This document shows, piece after piece, positions 1 to 9,894 of a stretch of DNA of 64,000 nucleotides; the first letter of the stretch is position 1; each line of letters starts with the position of its first letter. The position numbers were made by a program, and so were the translations under genes. The notes beneath the pieces were generated by a model that worked only from the letters and a program-made list of their open reading frames with translations, ran no database searches and was not told where the DNA came from. Source of the stretch: JANNYA01 sp031422315 (GTDB taxonomy: Bacteria; Pseudomonadota; Gammaproteobacteria; Xanthomonadales; SZUA-5); assembly GCA_031422315.1 (NCBI GenBank), contig JANOQN010000073.1, positions 70,230 through 134,229 on the forward strand. The letters are read 5' to 3'.

Positions 1-1398
1 GAATCCGACGACTTTGGCGGATTTGATCGCTTTACTTACCAGATACGCCGCACCGCCGACCGCCATTAAATACACCGCGCCGTGTTTGGCAATTGCGGCA
101 ATCGCTTCTGGGCCGCGTTCGGCTTTGCCCACCATACCGATCAAACCGGTTTGTGCGAGTAGCTGATCAGTGAATTTATCCATCCGCGTCGCGGTGGTTG
201 GGCCGGCCGGGCCGACTGCTTCGTCTCTCACGGGATCGACCGGGCCGACGTAATAAATCACCCGATTTTTCAGATCAACCGGCAAGGCTTCGCCGCGATT
301 AAGCATGTCGATCATGCGTTTGTGCGCCGCATCGCGGCCGGTTAGCATTTTGCCGTTCAGCAGCAACACTTCGCCAGGTTTAAATGCCTGGACTTGGGCT
401 GGCGTAAGCGTATCGAGCTGCACGCGCGTGCCTTTACTGGCGTCGTAGGTCAGCTTGGGCCAGTGCGATAAATCAGGCGGCTCAAGCGCTACTGGGCCGC
501 TGCCATCAAGGGTGATGTGCGCGTGCCGGGTGGCGGCGCAGTTGGGAATGATCGCTACCGGCAAATTGGCGGCGTGGGTTGGGTAGTCCAATATTTTAAC
601 GTCCAGCACCGTGGTCAAGCCGCCCAAACCCTGCGCGCCAATGCCCAAATCATTGATGCCTTTATAAATATCGATGCGCATTTGCTCAAGCGGATTAGCC
701 GCGCCGCGCGCCAGGAGCTGTGGCATATCGATAGGCTGCATCAGCGATTCTTTTGCCAAAATCATGCACTTTTCCGCCGTGCCGCCAATGCCAATTCCCA
801 GCATGCCGGGCGGGCACCAGCCCGCGCCCATGCTCGGCACGGTTTTCAGCACCCAATCGACGATTGAATCGCTGGGGTTGAGCATGGCGAATTTGCTTTT
901 TGCTTCCGAACCGCCGCCTTTTGCTGCCAATTGAATATCTAGCAGCGCACCCGGCACCAAGCGGGTGTGGATTACCGCTGGCGTGTTGTCCTTGGTGTTG
1001 ACGCGCTTACCCGCCGGATCGGCGAGCACGCTGGCGCGCAGCTTGTTATCAGGGTGCAAATACGCGCGCCGCACGCCTTCGTTGACCATATCTTCCAGGC
1101 CCATCGTGGCCTCAGTAAATTGCACGTCCATACCGACGTCTAAAAACACTGTCACGATGCCGGTGTCTTGGCAAATCGGGCGCTTGCCCTCCGCGCACAG
1201 CCTGGAGTTAATCAAAATCTGCGCAATCGCGTCTTTTGCCGCGGGCGATTGCTCGATCTCATAGGCTGCCGCCAAATTGCTGATGTAGTCGATCGGGTGG
1301 TAGTAGCTTATAAATTGCAGTGCATCGGCTACCGATTGAATGACGTCGGCTTGGCGAATCTGGGTCATATCTCGGGTGGTCATATTTTGGGTGGTCAT
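1..1398 (-). CDS. fumA: Fumarate hydratase class I (Fe-S), C-terminus cut by window edge
   Basis: Interconverts fumarate and malate in the TCA cycle; class I enzymes are cytosolic and use a [4Fe-4S] cluster. I translated 466 codons in frame from the ATG to base 1; the family is usually a little over 500 residues, so only the C-terminal end is missing. The three expected cluster cysteines are visible in RPICQDTGI (about residue 76), GWCPPGMLGIGIGG and IPNCAATRH. Two further in-frame ATGs lie at 1383 and 1368, in a 15-base near-repeat (ATGACCACC); I chose the first, with a GGAG about 11 bases upstream. The upstream gene stops 8 bases before it, so the two are probably co-transcribed. Identification is by motif recognition. 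Confidence 0.93.
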   Translation of the reverse strand, partial: MTTQNMTTRDMTQIRQADVIQSVADALQFISYYHPIDYISNLAAAYEIEQSPAAKDAIAQILINSRLCAEGKRPICQDTGIVTVFLDVGMDVQFTEATMGLEDMVNEGVRRAYLHPDNKLRASVLADPAGKRVNTKDNTPAVIHTRLVPGALLDIQLAAKGGGSEAKSKFAMLNPSDSIVDWVLKTVPSMGAGWCPPGMLGIGIGGTAEKCMILAKESLMQPIDMPQLLARGAANPLEQMRIDIYKGINDLGIGAQGLGGLTTVLDVKILDYPTHAANLPVAIIPNCAATRHAHITLDGSGPVALEPPDLSHWPKLTYDASKGTRVQLDTLTPAQVQAFKPGEVLLLNGKMLTGRDAAHKRMIDMLNRGEALPVDLKNRVIYYVGPVDPVRDEAVGPAGPTTATRMDKFTDQLLAQTGLIGMVGKAERGPEAIAAIAKHGAVYLMAVGGAAYLVSKAIKSAKVVGF

Positions 1399-1406
1399 CT
1401 TCAGTG

Positions 1407-2135
1407 CTACTCCATTTCAGCCCAAAGTAAATTGGGCTTTTTCTCGGGGATTGGTGCGCTATCGAGTGAAAGCGCGCTGGTGTCAAAGGTTTTTACAAGC
1501 ACAGGCTTAGGCTCGGAAAGCGCCACGCCCTCCGCCGCTAAGCTGAGCGATCCGGTATTAATCAGCACGGCCGCTGTTTTTGCACGCGTATCCATCACCG
1601 CGCCCTCTTCCGCCAGGCTAAACCGGCTCAAATCAATCACCGGCGCCGCAGGCTTGGGCTTGTCTTCCAGCGGTTCACTTGACTTATCAGCGGTCAATCC
1701 GCCGACTGGCGTGGCAAACACCTGCGTGGTGGCGCTGAGCTGCACAATGCTTTTCGCGCCTGCGGCTTCGAAATCCTGCGTGATGGGCGCGCTGATTGGC
1801 TGTGTCGGATTGACTCGAATTGACACTGGTGCAGCTTGAACTGTTGGCGCAGACACAACCGGCGCTGAGATGGCCGCAGAACTTTGCGTGGGCGCCGCGC
1901 TCGCATCATCCGCCACCACCGCCGTTACTAAACCCGCTAGCCGCAGTGCATCACGCATTTTACTGGCCTGCTCCTGCGCCATGCCGGTGCGTATCACCCA
2001 CTTTGGCAAAGCCAAGCGTTCCGCCACCCTGGACACATCCGTCTTAAATAGAGCCGCGACGCTCTGCTGCACCTGCGCCAGCTCAAAGCCGGTCATTAAC
2101 TTGCCGCGAAAAACCAGTTGAAAAGTCTCGCTCAT
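1407..2135 (-). CDS. Unknown protein co-directional with fumarase
   Basis: About 242 residues. The N-terminal ~75 residues form a compact predicted alpha/beta region (FQLVFRGKLMTGFEL through RLAGLVTAVV) of a kind I associate with small Xanthomonadales proteins that sit in front of membrane or low-complexity tails. The rest is Ala/Pro/Val-rich and looks disordered. There is no clear signal peptide or transmembrane segment. A TTG four codons upstream (2147) is possible, but the ATG has GGACGGCACG just ahead. It ends 8 bases before the fumarase start, implying one transcript. No function can be assigned. Confidence 0.7.
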   Translation of the reverse strand: MSETFQLVFRGKLMTGFELAQVQQSVAALFKTDVSRVAERLALPKWVIRTGMAQEQASKMRDALRLAGLVTAVVADDASAAPTQSSAAISAPVVSAPTVQAAPVSIRVNPTQPISAPITQDFEAAGAKSIVQLSATTQVFATPVGGLTADKSSEPLEDKPKPAAPVIDLSRFSLAEEGAVMDTRAKTAAVLINTGSLSLAAEGVALSEPKPVLVKTFDTSALSLDSAPIPEKKPNLLWAEME

Positions 2136-2209
2136 CGTGCCGTCCAATTGAATCTACCAGCGCTAGAGCATGCTCGGTTTTAGCGCTTTCGCCAAGCCCC
2201 AATGCTTTA

Positions 2210-2383
2210 ATCCTAAAAACGGCAGTTGACCGCTTCTAATTTTGGACAAATTTATGAATTCATTGGAGTTTTTGAGCATCTTTAGACTCACCGGTTGGGT
2301 GAAGTTCGCTACGAACAAGATTGCACATTTTTTGAACTTCCCAGCTGCGTTACTCTTGTCCGTTCAACTGCCGTTTCTAGGAT
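2210..2383. repeat. MITE-like element with 23-bp terminal inverted repeats
   Basis: A 174-bp AT-richer segment is bounded by near-perfect inverted ends: ATCCTAAAAACGGCAGTTGA at the left, and the reverse complement of ATCCTAGAAACGGCAGTTGA at the right. Over 23 bases, 21 match. It contains no plausible gene. The left end recurs, inverted, at 44297-44330 with about 30 of 34 bases identical, so this is a family and not a chance palindrome. No target-site duplication is obvious. The right end sits 3 bases before the putative TTG start of the next gene and supplies its AGGA. Confidence 0.7.
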
Positions 2384-2386
2384 GAT

Positions 2387-3286
2387 TTGGGGGCGATCAA
2401 GGATGTTTATGCAGCCAGAAGTGGTTTCGGATACGCTCCAGGAATGCTGACGCTTCTTACTGCCACGGTGCTGGTCTTTGTTTACGTAGCCATCATTTCG
2501 ATGAGTCCAATTATTTGGCTGACCCTTGTCATCGCTTGCGTGGCAATTTGTGTGGTTGTCGAAAAATCCAAAACCAAAAACACCGCAGCCAAGTTGGGTG
2601 TTGCGTTACTGGGCTGCGGCGCATTGATTGGCTTGGTTCTGTTTGCGCAAGTTTGGTGGTTTTGGGAGAAACATAATAATGTGCCTAAACGCGCGGCAAA
2701 TTTAGCGTACGAGGCAAAGTTAGTGCAGCAGTCGCGAGAAGAATTAAATCAATTGCTCAACGGCACTGACCCTCAGCGCTTTAGCAAAGCCCTCACCATT
2801 GCGCAATCCCAGAAAAACGCTGACCAAATCCGCACCATGACATTGGATATACATCACAAACTCTCTTCGCTGAGCGGCGCAGCGCCGCTCGCGGAAACTG
2901 AAATCGAGGCCGCGCAAAGCGCTGCATACGCAATACGCAGCTGCCCCGGTTTTGTTCCGACTGCATTAGTGCGTCAGATCCAACCGGCCGATTTTTTGCG
3001 CGTTTTGAAAATCACACCTGACCGGCATGACTGCAATGGCCGCGACCTTGAATTAGTACAGCGCGTCATGGAGCGATGTAAAGGCCCGTGGGCTGGCCGA
3101 TGTGCGAACGAACTACCGCAGGGTGCGCTGCTGCTGGAATCAGAATTACGCAACGTAGCTGACCCGCGCTACCCAAATCTCAACATAGGCGAGCGCACCG
3201 AACGCGCTAATGCAATAAGGCAGTTAATTCAAGCCGTTTGGCCGCAACAAAAGCTTGATCGTATGAAGAAATCTTTATCTGCGTGA
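2387..3286 (+). CDS. Unknown membrane protein
   Basis: About 299 residues from a TTG start, or 280 from the ATG at 2444. The N-terminal third holds hydrophobic segments (LLTATVLVFVYVAIISM, WLTLVIACVAICVVV, LGVALLGCGALIGLVLFA). A Glu/Gln-rich helical stretch and a soluble C-terminal domain follow; the latter has several Cys residues (SCPGF, HDCNGRD, RCKGPWAGRCANE) that could form disulfides if it is periplasmic. The start is uncertain because the TTG's AGGA lies in the right end of the preceding repeat element. I do not recognise a family. Confidence 0.6.
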   Translation: MGAIKDVYAARSGFGYAPGMLTLLTATVLVFVYVAIISMSPIIWLTLVIACVAICVVVEKSKTKNTAAKLGVALLGCGALIGLVLFAQVWWFWEKHNNVPKRAANLAYEAKLVQQSREELNQLLNGTDPQRFSKALTIAQSQKNADQIRTMTLDIHHKLSSLSGAAPLAETEIEAAQSAAYAIRSCPGFVPTALVRQIQPADFLRVLKITPDRHDCNGRDLELVQRVMERCKGPWAGRCANELPQGALLLESELRNVADPRYPNLNIGERTERANAIRQLIQAVWPQQKLDRMKKSLSA

Positions 3287-3376
3287 GCCGTTAATTGAAA
3301 TCAACGATACGCAATAGTAGGACTGTATGTGCAACGCGGACTTCGCAAATCTTTAGGCTCAATTGGAGAATGCTAA

Positions 3377-3757
3377 ATGAAACACTGGATTGGTCGCTGG
3401 CTGATGGGCGTATCCATCATTCATACAATTTTTGCGCTTGTTTTATTCCACAAAGTGTTGGCATCGCTAATTCAGCGCGGTTTTTTCAACACAGTCGGCA
3501 ACGATCCAATGGCGGGTGCGGTCGTGTGGTTCGTCCTGTTCGGTGCCGTTCTTTTCATTTGCGGCTTGGCGATATCCGCGTTAGAGCAATCTTCGTCTGT
3601 GCTTCCCAAGTCACTTGGCTGGAGTCTATTGGCGCTTATCGCGCTTGGCATCGCGCTTATGCCTGTGTCTGGGTTTTGGCTAGCAATCGTGCCTGCTGTG
3701 GCTATACTTTTGCGTAAACCCCAGAGTCATTCGGTGCTGGCAAGGGTTCAACCATAA
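3377..3757 (+). CDS. Small four-helix membrane protein, DUF6463-like
   Basis: 126 residues with four hydrophobic segments spread through the protein and an N-terminal MKHWIGRWLMGVSIIHTIFAL. That pattern resembles the DUF6463 family of inner-membrane proteins of unknown function; this is recognition from memory. A GGAGA lies 8 bases before the ATG. It follows the larger membrane protein after about 90 bases and precedes another small gene after 37, so a short operon is possible. Confidence 0.75.
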   Translation: MKHWIGRWLMGVSIIHTIFALVLFHKVLASLIQRGFFNTVGNDPMAGAVVWFVLFGAVLFICGLAISALEQSSSVLPKSLGWSLLALIALGIALMPVSGFWLAIVPAVAILLRKPQSHSVLARVQP

Positions 3758-3794
3758 ACTCGCGCATCGCGGCGAAATTCAATATGAGGTAGCT

Positions 3795-4082
3795 ATGGCG
3801 TATTCTCGTTGGGGCAGCGGCTCGGATTGGTACGTGTTCTGGGTGAACACGATAAGCGCTGCTTCGGCGGCAGCGCGTCCTGAACTAAAATCAAACGAAC
3901 ACTTAGCTATTTGGCACTCAGATAGCAATGAAACGGCTAGTTTTACGTATGCGGAGATTTGCCAAATGCTGATTACCGATGATCTCTTGCAAATTCCTGG
4001 CTACAACGAGGATAGCAAAGCGGTTTTGCGCGGTTACATGGCTGAGTTCGTGCAAGATGTCGACATTCAGTACGCGAGCTAG
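3795..4082 (+). CDS. Small soluble protein of unknown function
   Basis: 95 residues, acidic, with no signal or membrane segment. It starts MAYSRWGSGSDWYVFW, an aromatic-rich opening I have the impression of having seen in small cytosolic bacterial proteins. The ATG is preceded by GAGGTAGCT, a good ribosome binding site. It is the last gene before the strong hairpin at about 4190. Confidence 0.65.
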   Translation: MAYSRWGSGSDWYVFWVNTISAASAAARPELKSNEHLAIWHSDSNETASFTYAEICQMLITDDLLQIPGYNEDSKAVLRGYMAEFVQDVDIQYAS

Positions 4083-4184
4083 CTAACCTATTTACGGGAA
4101 GCATTAGTAACGACTTTCGGATATTGCGAAGCGCAGTACTTCACACAAGGCATTCTCGACCAATAACTGGCGAAATGTTGCCAT

Positions 4185-4213
4185 TAAAAACCCCGCTTTC
4201 GCGGGGTTTTTAA
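4185..4213. terminator. Bidirectional rho-independent terminator
   Basis: The hairpin CCCCGC-TTTC-GCGGGG is flanked by AAAAA on the left and TTTTTAA on the right, so it can end transcription in both directions: the small rightward genes and the long leftward surface-protein gene whose stop lies 15 bases away. Confidence 0.9.
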
Positions 4214-4227
4214 TGTTTAGCAGCAAG

Positions 4228-7200
4228 TTACTGCGGTGAAGATTGCAAGTTGATCGGGTCTTCGAAGCCATTGGCAAATATCGCATCGGCCAATACTAGA
4301 TGCGAATCAGTGCTTGCACTAGTGGCGTGTTCTGCGCTGCCGGCATAAGTAGCCGTCAGCGTGCGATTACCCGCAGTCATTAGCATTATTGTGCATTGCC
4401 CAGTTCCCACACTTGCTGTGCAGCTATTGACGCCATCGCTGATCGTGACGTTGCCGGTCGGCGTGCCCGAGCCAGGCGCGGTGACGGCAACGGTATAGCT
4501 GACTAGTACCGGTTGGCCGACCAGCGAAGGATCCGGGGTATCGGCGGCAATCACCGTTGACGTTTGTGCCAGTGCCACGATGAGCGCCAGATTGGCGTCG
4601 GTGCTGCTGGCACAATTGTCGGTAGCGCGAATCGTCAAACTGTGGCTGCCAACCGGGCGCGCATTGCCGAGGCTGACAACGCCTGCGGTATTGACACTGC
4701 TGGTACCAGTGAACGTGCCGGCACTTTGCACAGCAATGTTGGTGACGCTGCCGTTGTCATTCGGGCCTGAGGTGGGGTTGATGCTCAGCGCTTGTCCGAA
4801 CACCGCATTGCTTGATGCATAGCTCAATACCGGCGGCGTGTTTGCCGTCACCGTCACATTTAGTGGTGCTTCGACAAACAGCCCAGGCACATCGGTGGCG
4901 CGCAGCGTGAAGCTAGCATTGATCGCGCTGCAGCTTAGAACCACATCGGCGCTCAAGCTACCGCTGCTGTTGAGCAAGTTAGACACCGTGACACCGTTGA
5001 CGGTCGCGCTCGCGCCGCCGTTGACACTGAGTGTGACTAAACCATTGCCACTGTCATCCGTGGTGCTGCCGATAGCTACGGCAGTGCCGCTGCTGCCTAC
5101 ACTTCGCGAAAGCGCCAATGGCGTTAGTGTTGGTGCGCCGTTGGCACTGGTTATGCTCAAGGTAAAGCCGGCACTGCTGCTTGTACCGCAGTTGTCTGTG
5201 GCCGTTACCGTCACGGTGAAAATGCCGATTGGGCCTGCATTACTTAATGTCACCACGCCTGCAGAGTTGACGCCGAGCGTACCGGTAAATCCGGGCGCAG
5301 CAGCGGTTACGGTCGCAATGCTGCCATTGTCGGTGGGTACTGCAGTCGGCGTTACGGTTGCACCGCCGACAAGCGTTACCGCTGTATTGGCATAGCTGCC
5401 TTGCACCGGAGCCGTATTCGCAGTGACGTTTACCGTTAAGTTGCCGGCCCCAGTCAAGCTGCCATCGCTGACGCTCAATCCCACGCTATTAGCACCGAGC
5501 GACGCTGTGCATGTTGCCGCCACGTCGGCCGTTACTATTCCCGCCGCGTTTGCAATACCCGCCACGCTCAAACCAAGCGGAACCGATGGTGCCGTTACCG
5601 TCAGCGTTCCTGCCGCTTGCTCAGCATCACTGACTACCGCGATATTGCCATTGCTGGTTAGGCTGCCTTGCTGGCGCGTTAAACCCGCTGCATTGGGTGT
5701 AATCACGGGCGCCGTATTGCTGAGCAGCTCATCGGCACCGATTTCAGGTGTGGTGGCGGAGCGCGCGTCTCCATCAATATCGACAGTGATGCCAGCCAAA
5801 GGCGTGCCGAGATTCAAGGCTGGGCTAGCGGCCTGTAAGTGTAGATCCAAAGCCGAGACAAACAGCGGATCGAGCTGCAAACTGTTGGCATCATCCGCTG
5901 TTGCGGTTTGCCAAGCGGCTAACGTAGCTATGTCGGAGCCGGTTATTCCGAGCGAGCCAGTCCTAAAGCCAGCAGATTGACTGCCGGAACTAAAGTAGCT
6001 GTTGAAATTCGCATTCAAGTTAACGAACGTTGTTGCGGCCATGCCGATCGCAAAGCTTTTGGCGGCTGCCGCACCGGTTGCCGCCGGATCAACGGTTAGG
6101 TTGTTAACAATCGCGTTGTTCCTCAATTCAACGGTTGGATCGGTGCCGGAAATTGCGATGCCAAAGCTAGGATTTTGTCCATTGACGGCGCCGCGGCTTC
6201 CATTGAGGCTGATTGAGTTGTAAAGCAGCCTTGTGTTCGACCCGGTAACCCCTGCAACGAAAATACCGGCCACAAGGTCAGAAGGCGTTGCAGGCGCGCT
6301 TATTCCGGAAATCATATTGTTACTAATGACATTAGCCGCACCCGCGCCACCGGCCACTGCAATGCCACCCGCTGAGAAGCCAATCGTGCTTTGCGAGAGA
6401 ACTCCGCTAACCAAGTTGCGCGTCACCAGCGCGCCGACAACGCCGCCGCTTGATGTTGAGCTGGAATCAAAACTTTGCGCACCGATGCCGATCCCCACGG
6501 CGTCATTACCTTCGTTAGTGTCCAAATTAGCGACTGCATTGAACGATACAATCGGTGCATCTTGGTTTGAAACAAAGATACCCAATCGACGCACGCGGTC
6601 TGCGCCCGCGCCGGTCAAATCATTCTTGGTAATAACATTGGCCAAATTGGGGTTGATGCCACTAGTGCCAGAGCTGAATATGCCAACAACAACTTTACGA
6701 ACACTACAGTTTTCAACGCGAAGCACATCGTTGTCGGCACCCGTTGCGCCAACCGTTGCGCCGCCAGCAGATATGCCTGCCAGTGTGGTTGTTGCGTCAG
6801 CACCGATGACATTGACGTTTTTAACGGTATTGTTCTGTGCGCCAGCGGTGCCGCTCGAGATCAGAATCACACCCGCAGACGTACTAGCGCTCAGGTTGCT
6901 GATTGATAAATTGCGCAGCGATGCTGTTCCGCCAACAACGTCGGCTGCGGTGCCAGCGCTCAGTGAGCCGTCAATCGTTACATTGTCAGCGCCATTGAGT
7001 GCGATCAATGCGCCTGTACTGCTTCCGCTAACCGTGCGCGCCGCGCCGCTGGGCTTGATAAGCACTGTGATTCCTGCGGGCAGCTGGTTCAGCGCATTCG
7101 CACCGGTTTCATTGCTGATATCTGAAATGATGTCAAAACTGACGTTCGCGCTGGCACCTAAGACGTTTAGCGCTTGAAACATGCCGCCGCCGTTGGTGAT

Positions 7201-9894
7201 CGAGGCAAAATTACCGCCGCTGCCAATCGTATAGTTGCCCGCGAGTGGGCCGCTTACAAACAGCGTGCTGCTGATTTCATCATTTGCAGGAACGCCGTCA
7301 CCGGCAAGTTCAGCCTTTGCAAAAATAGTGTAGTTGCCCGCCGTAGTAATCGTCGCCGGTGCAAAGGTAACAGTTGCTTGAGCGCTGGAATTTAAACTAG
7401 CGATGACCGAAGTCTGGTTGTAAACCTCTACCGCGCCATTCAAGATGCGATAGCGAACCGTAACGTTGGTTTGATTTGCCGTGCCGACATTATTGAACGA
7501 AGCTTGCGGAGCAAAAGCAACATTGATTGCCCGCACGCCAGGGCCGGTTGGATCAACAAAAGCTTGCGCGCGCATATCGTTTGCGACCGGTGCAATGCCG
7601 TCAAATTCATCCGCGCCAATGTCATACAACGCATTGGCACCAGGGCGTGATTTGCCATCGAAATCGTCAGTAACGCCAGCTAGCGTTACGCCCGCGTTAC
7701 GCGCCGGGGAAGCACTGGTCAAGTGTAAATCAGTGCTAGACACCAGCAGTGGATTGCTGGAAATACTAGCTGCATCTTGGCCGGTAGCGGCTTGCCAAGC
7801 TGCCAAGTTAGCTTGATCGACATTGTTGTAAAGGCCCAGTACACCGCCGGTGCCATCAACGAACATCTGGTTGTTGTTGGAGGTTAAACCCGCCGGGTTT
7901 GGCGCACTGCCACCCACGCGGTAGGCATAGTGCTTGCCTGTGCCCGCGCCATTGCTGCGCGCGTTATAAAAAATATTGTTTTGGAAGAAACGGGTGTTAA
8001 AGGTCTGCGAATTATTCATGGCAAAAGTATTGACCGAGCCGCCGACGCCTGCGCCTTGAATTAAAACCGTGTTGTTAAAAAAGCTATCGGTGCCAACGGA
8101 TGCGGCGATGCCGTTAATGGAAGCGCCAAGCGTGATATCAGCACCAACAACATCTTGGCCTAAGCGGATCATATTATTGCGATAAACACCTATGCCACCG
8201 TTAATGCCAATGCCGTTAACCGTGCCAAGCGCGGAAGCGGTGCTCAGCTGTCGAATATTGTTGCGCGCTAGCGTGCTCGGGCCGGTCGTGCCGGAGGTGA
8301 AGTGTAGGCCGACCACAACCGTTGCCAGTGTTGGATTTGAATTGCTCAGCTTCTCGATAATATTGCGCTCAATTACATGGCCGACCGATGAGGTGCTAGT
8401 GGCAACTGCGCCGATTACCGAAGCGGTTGCGCTGGTACCCGTGCCGCCGGTCGCGCTTAGATTGCGAATCGTGTTTGCGCGCCAGTTGGCAATGGCATTG
8501 GAAGACGCGATGCCGATCACTTGCGCAGTTGATGAGCTAGTGGTGTTTAATATTGAGTTGCTCGTTGCGCCGCCAATCGTGTTGCCGAGCGCATTGGCGA
8601 AGACGGCTGTTCCGGTGTTAAAGCGCAGTCCGTAAACGATCATGCTCAAAGTAGTTGCGCTGGTTTGCGCGGTAATGCCGCTGATGGAATTATTATCGGC
8701 AGTCGCGTTATCGCCAGAGAAATTATAGATGCCATAAACATCGGTTGCCGCGGTAGTAGTTGAATTAAATGTCAACCCGCCAATAATGTTATTGCTGGAA
8801 GTGGTAGGTCCGTTGTTGATTAGAATCCCAAATATAGGACTGCTCGTGCTGGCGCCGACAAAGCTACCGCTGGTCAAACTTACGTTGGCGATCGTGTTAT
8901 TGCTGACCACATTGGCGGCTCCAGGGCCGCTTGCGCTGATCGCACTCAACAAAATGCCGCCAAATTTGCCAGACGAGCCCGTCATCGTATAAGTACCGGT
9001 TTGCGCGTTGCTGCTATAGCCGATCGTATTACCGGTTACCGTCATGCCCTGGATACCACTGCCGATGGCGGAACTACTCAGCTCAATTGCGCGGTGATTG
9101 GAACCGGTGGTCCAGGTGCGCGTTGCGGTTTGGTAGAACCGGTTATTGCTAATCGTCCAGGTATTGCAACCTGCGCCAGCAAAAACACCTGCGCTTGTCA
9201 CAGCGGGTTGGAAATAGTCAAAAACATTGTTGTTGCTAATTGTGATGTTGCTGTTGCCAACAGCGGTGTTGGTCGTTGTGCCGTTACAGTAAATGGCTTT
9301 GCTTGGCAAAGTAGTCGGACCGGAGGGTCCAATATTATTATTTGAAATGATGTTGCTATCGTTGCCGGTAGTGGCAACACCGTCCGTGGCAAAGTAAATA
9401 TTGCCGCCATTTGTGGCGACTGCCATTGAGCCCGCACCTAAAATAGTCGCGTTGGTTATCGTGTTGTTGCTTGCGCCATTTACAAAGCGAATCGTTGATA
9501 TTCCGCTCGTCGCAAGTGCGGCTTGATTATTGATCGTTAGCGAGTTACCCGCCGCATTTAGCCCATCAATCGTGACGTTGTCAGCACCGTTCAAATCAAC
9601 CAATGCACCTGCGAAAACGCCATTCAAAGTGCGCGCGCCAACCGGCGTCATGACGATAGAGCTGTAGCTGGCGGCACCTGTGCCGCTGGCGTTTAAGATA
9701 GCCGATTGGTTATCGCTAACATCGGCGGTAATGCCAATGGTTACCGCGCCAACATGCGTGCCAGCGTTGATGGCGTCAAATGCCAGCTGCAAGTTGGCAT
9801 AGCTTGCAGTGCTGGGGTTAACCGTTACTTGCGCATAGCTTGCTTGCGAAATTGCGAGCGCGAGAATGGCCGAACACGTTTTCAGATGCTTCAC
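4228..9894 (-). CDS. Giant secreted beta-helix / Ig-like repeat protein with GFED tag
   Basis: 1,888 residues from a GTG start with AGGA 8 bases upstream; signal peptide MKHLKTCSAILALAISQASYAQ. Residues ~25-770 and ~880-1400 look like two right-handed parallel beta-helix regions (repeated VSNNTI, ISNNNI, ITNATI turns). Each ends in an IGADEFDG or IGADELLS motif like the 'choice-of-anchor Q' domain, so the architecture is internally duplicated. Cadherin/Ig-like repeats follow (~1400-1780, NTAPV and NTPPV linkers), then an Ig-like domain (~1790-1865) and the tag IFANGFEDP about 16 residues from the end. The role is probably extracellular adhesion or polysaccharide interaction, which is inference. 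Composition is rich in Ala, Asn, Ser, Thr and Gly, which creates long antisense open frames. Confidence 0.9.
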   Translation of the reverse strand: MKHLKTCSAILALAISQASYAQVTVNPSTASYANLQLAFDAINAGTHVGAVTIGITADVSDNQSAILNASGTGAASYSSIVMTPVGARTLNGVFAGALVDLNGADNVTIDGLNAAGNSLTINNQAALATSGISTIRFVNGASNNTITNATILGAGSMAVATNGGNIYFATDGVATTGNDSNIISNNNIGPSGPTTLPSKAIYCNGTTTNTAVGNSNITISNNNVFDYFQPAVTSAGVFAGAGCNTWTISNNRFYQTATRTWTTGSNHRAIELSSSAIGSGIQGMTVTGNTIGYSSNAQTGTYTMTGSSGKFGGILLSAISASGPGAANVVSNNTIANVSLTSGSFVGASTSSPIFGILINNGPTTSSNNIIGGLTFNSTTTAATDVYGIYNFSGDNATADNNSISGITAQTSATTLSMIVYGLRFNTGTAVFANALGNTIGGATSNSILNTTSSSTAQVIGIASSNAIANWRANTIRNLSATGGTGTSATASVIGAVATSTSSVGHVIERNIIEKLSNSNPTLATVVVGLHFTSGTTGPSTLARNNIRQLSTASALGTVNGIGINGGIGVYRNNMIRLGQDVVGADITLGASINGIAASVGTDSFFNNTVLIQGAGVGGSVNTFAMNNSQTFNTRFFQNNIFYNARSNGAGTGKHYAYRVGGSAPNPAGLTSNNNQMFVDGTGGVLGLYNNVDQANLAAWQAATGQDAASISSNPLLVSSTDLHLTSASPARNAGVTLAGVTDDFDGKSRPGANALYDIGADEFDGIAPVANDMRAQAFVDPTGPGVRAINVAFAPQASFNNVGTANQTNVTVRYRILNGAVEVYNQTSVIASLNSSAQATVTFAPATITTAGNYTIFAKAELAGDGVPANDEISSTLFVSGPLAGNYTIGSGGNFASITNGGGMFQALNVLGASANVSFDIISDISNETGANALNQLPAGITVLIKPSGAARTVSGSSTGALIALNGADNVTIDGSLSAGTAADVVGGTASLRNLSISNLSASTSAGVILISSGTAGAQNNTVKNVNVIGADATTTLAGISAGGATVGATGADNDVLRVENCSVRKVVVGIFSSGTSGINPNLANVITKNDLTGAGADRVRRLGIFVSNQDAPIVSFNAVANLDTNEGNDAVGIGIGAQSFDSSSTSSGGVVGALVTRNLVSGVLSQSTIGFSAGGIAVAGGAGAANVISNNMISGISAPATPSDLVAGIFVAGVTGSNTRLLYNSISLNGSRGAVNGQNPSFGIAISGTDPTVELRNNAIVNNLTVDPAATGAAAAKSFAIGMAATTFVNLNANFNSYFSSGSQSAGFRTGSLGITGSDIATLAAWQTATADDANSLQLDPLFVSALDLHLQAASPALNLGTPLAGITVDIDGDARSATTPEIGADELLSNTAPVITPNAAGLTRQQGSLTSNGNIAVVSDAEQAAGTLTVTAPSVPLGLSVAGIANAAGIVTADVAATCTASLGANSVGLSVSDGSLTGAGNLTVNVTANTAPVQGSYANTAVTLVGGATVTPTAVPTDNGSIATVTAAAPGFTGTLGVNSAGVVTLSNAGPIGIFTVTVTATDNCGTSSSAGFTLSITSANGAPTLTPLALSRSVGSSGTAVAIGSTTDDSGNGLVTLSVNGGASATVNGVTVSNLLNSSGSLSADVVLSCSAINASFTLRATDVPGLFVEAPLNVTVTANTPPVLSYASSNAVFGQALSINPTSGPNDNGSVTNIAVQSAGTFTGTSSVNTAGVVSLGNARPVGSHSLTIRATDNCASSTDANLALIVALAQTSTVIAADTPDPSLVGQPVLVSYTVAVTAPGSGTPTGNVTISDGVNSCTASVGTGQCTIMLMTAGNRTLTATYAGSAEHATSASTDSHLVLADAIFANGFEDPINLQSSPQ

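Noticed and set aside
3295..3717. 140-codon frame overlapping the DUF6463-like gene
   Set aside because: It is a shadow frame; the overlapping frame has the ribosome binding site, helices and family-like start.
6233..7177. Long rightward open frames (up to 314 codons) antisense to the 1,888-residue surface protein
   Set aside because: They are hydrophobic, repetitive translations of the Ala/Asn/Thr-rich gene on the other strand, with no starts, motifs or ribosome binding sites.
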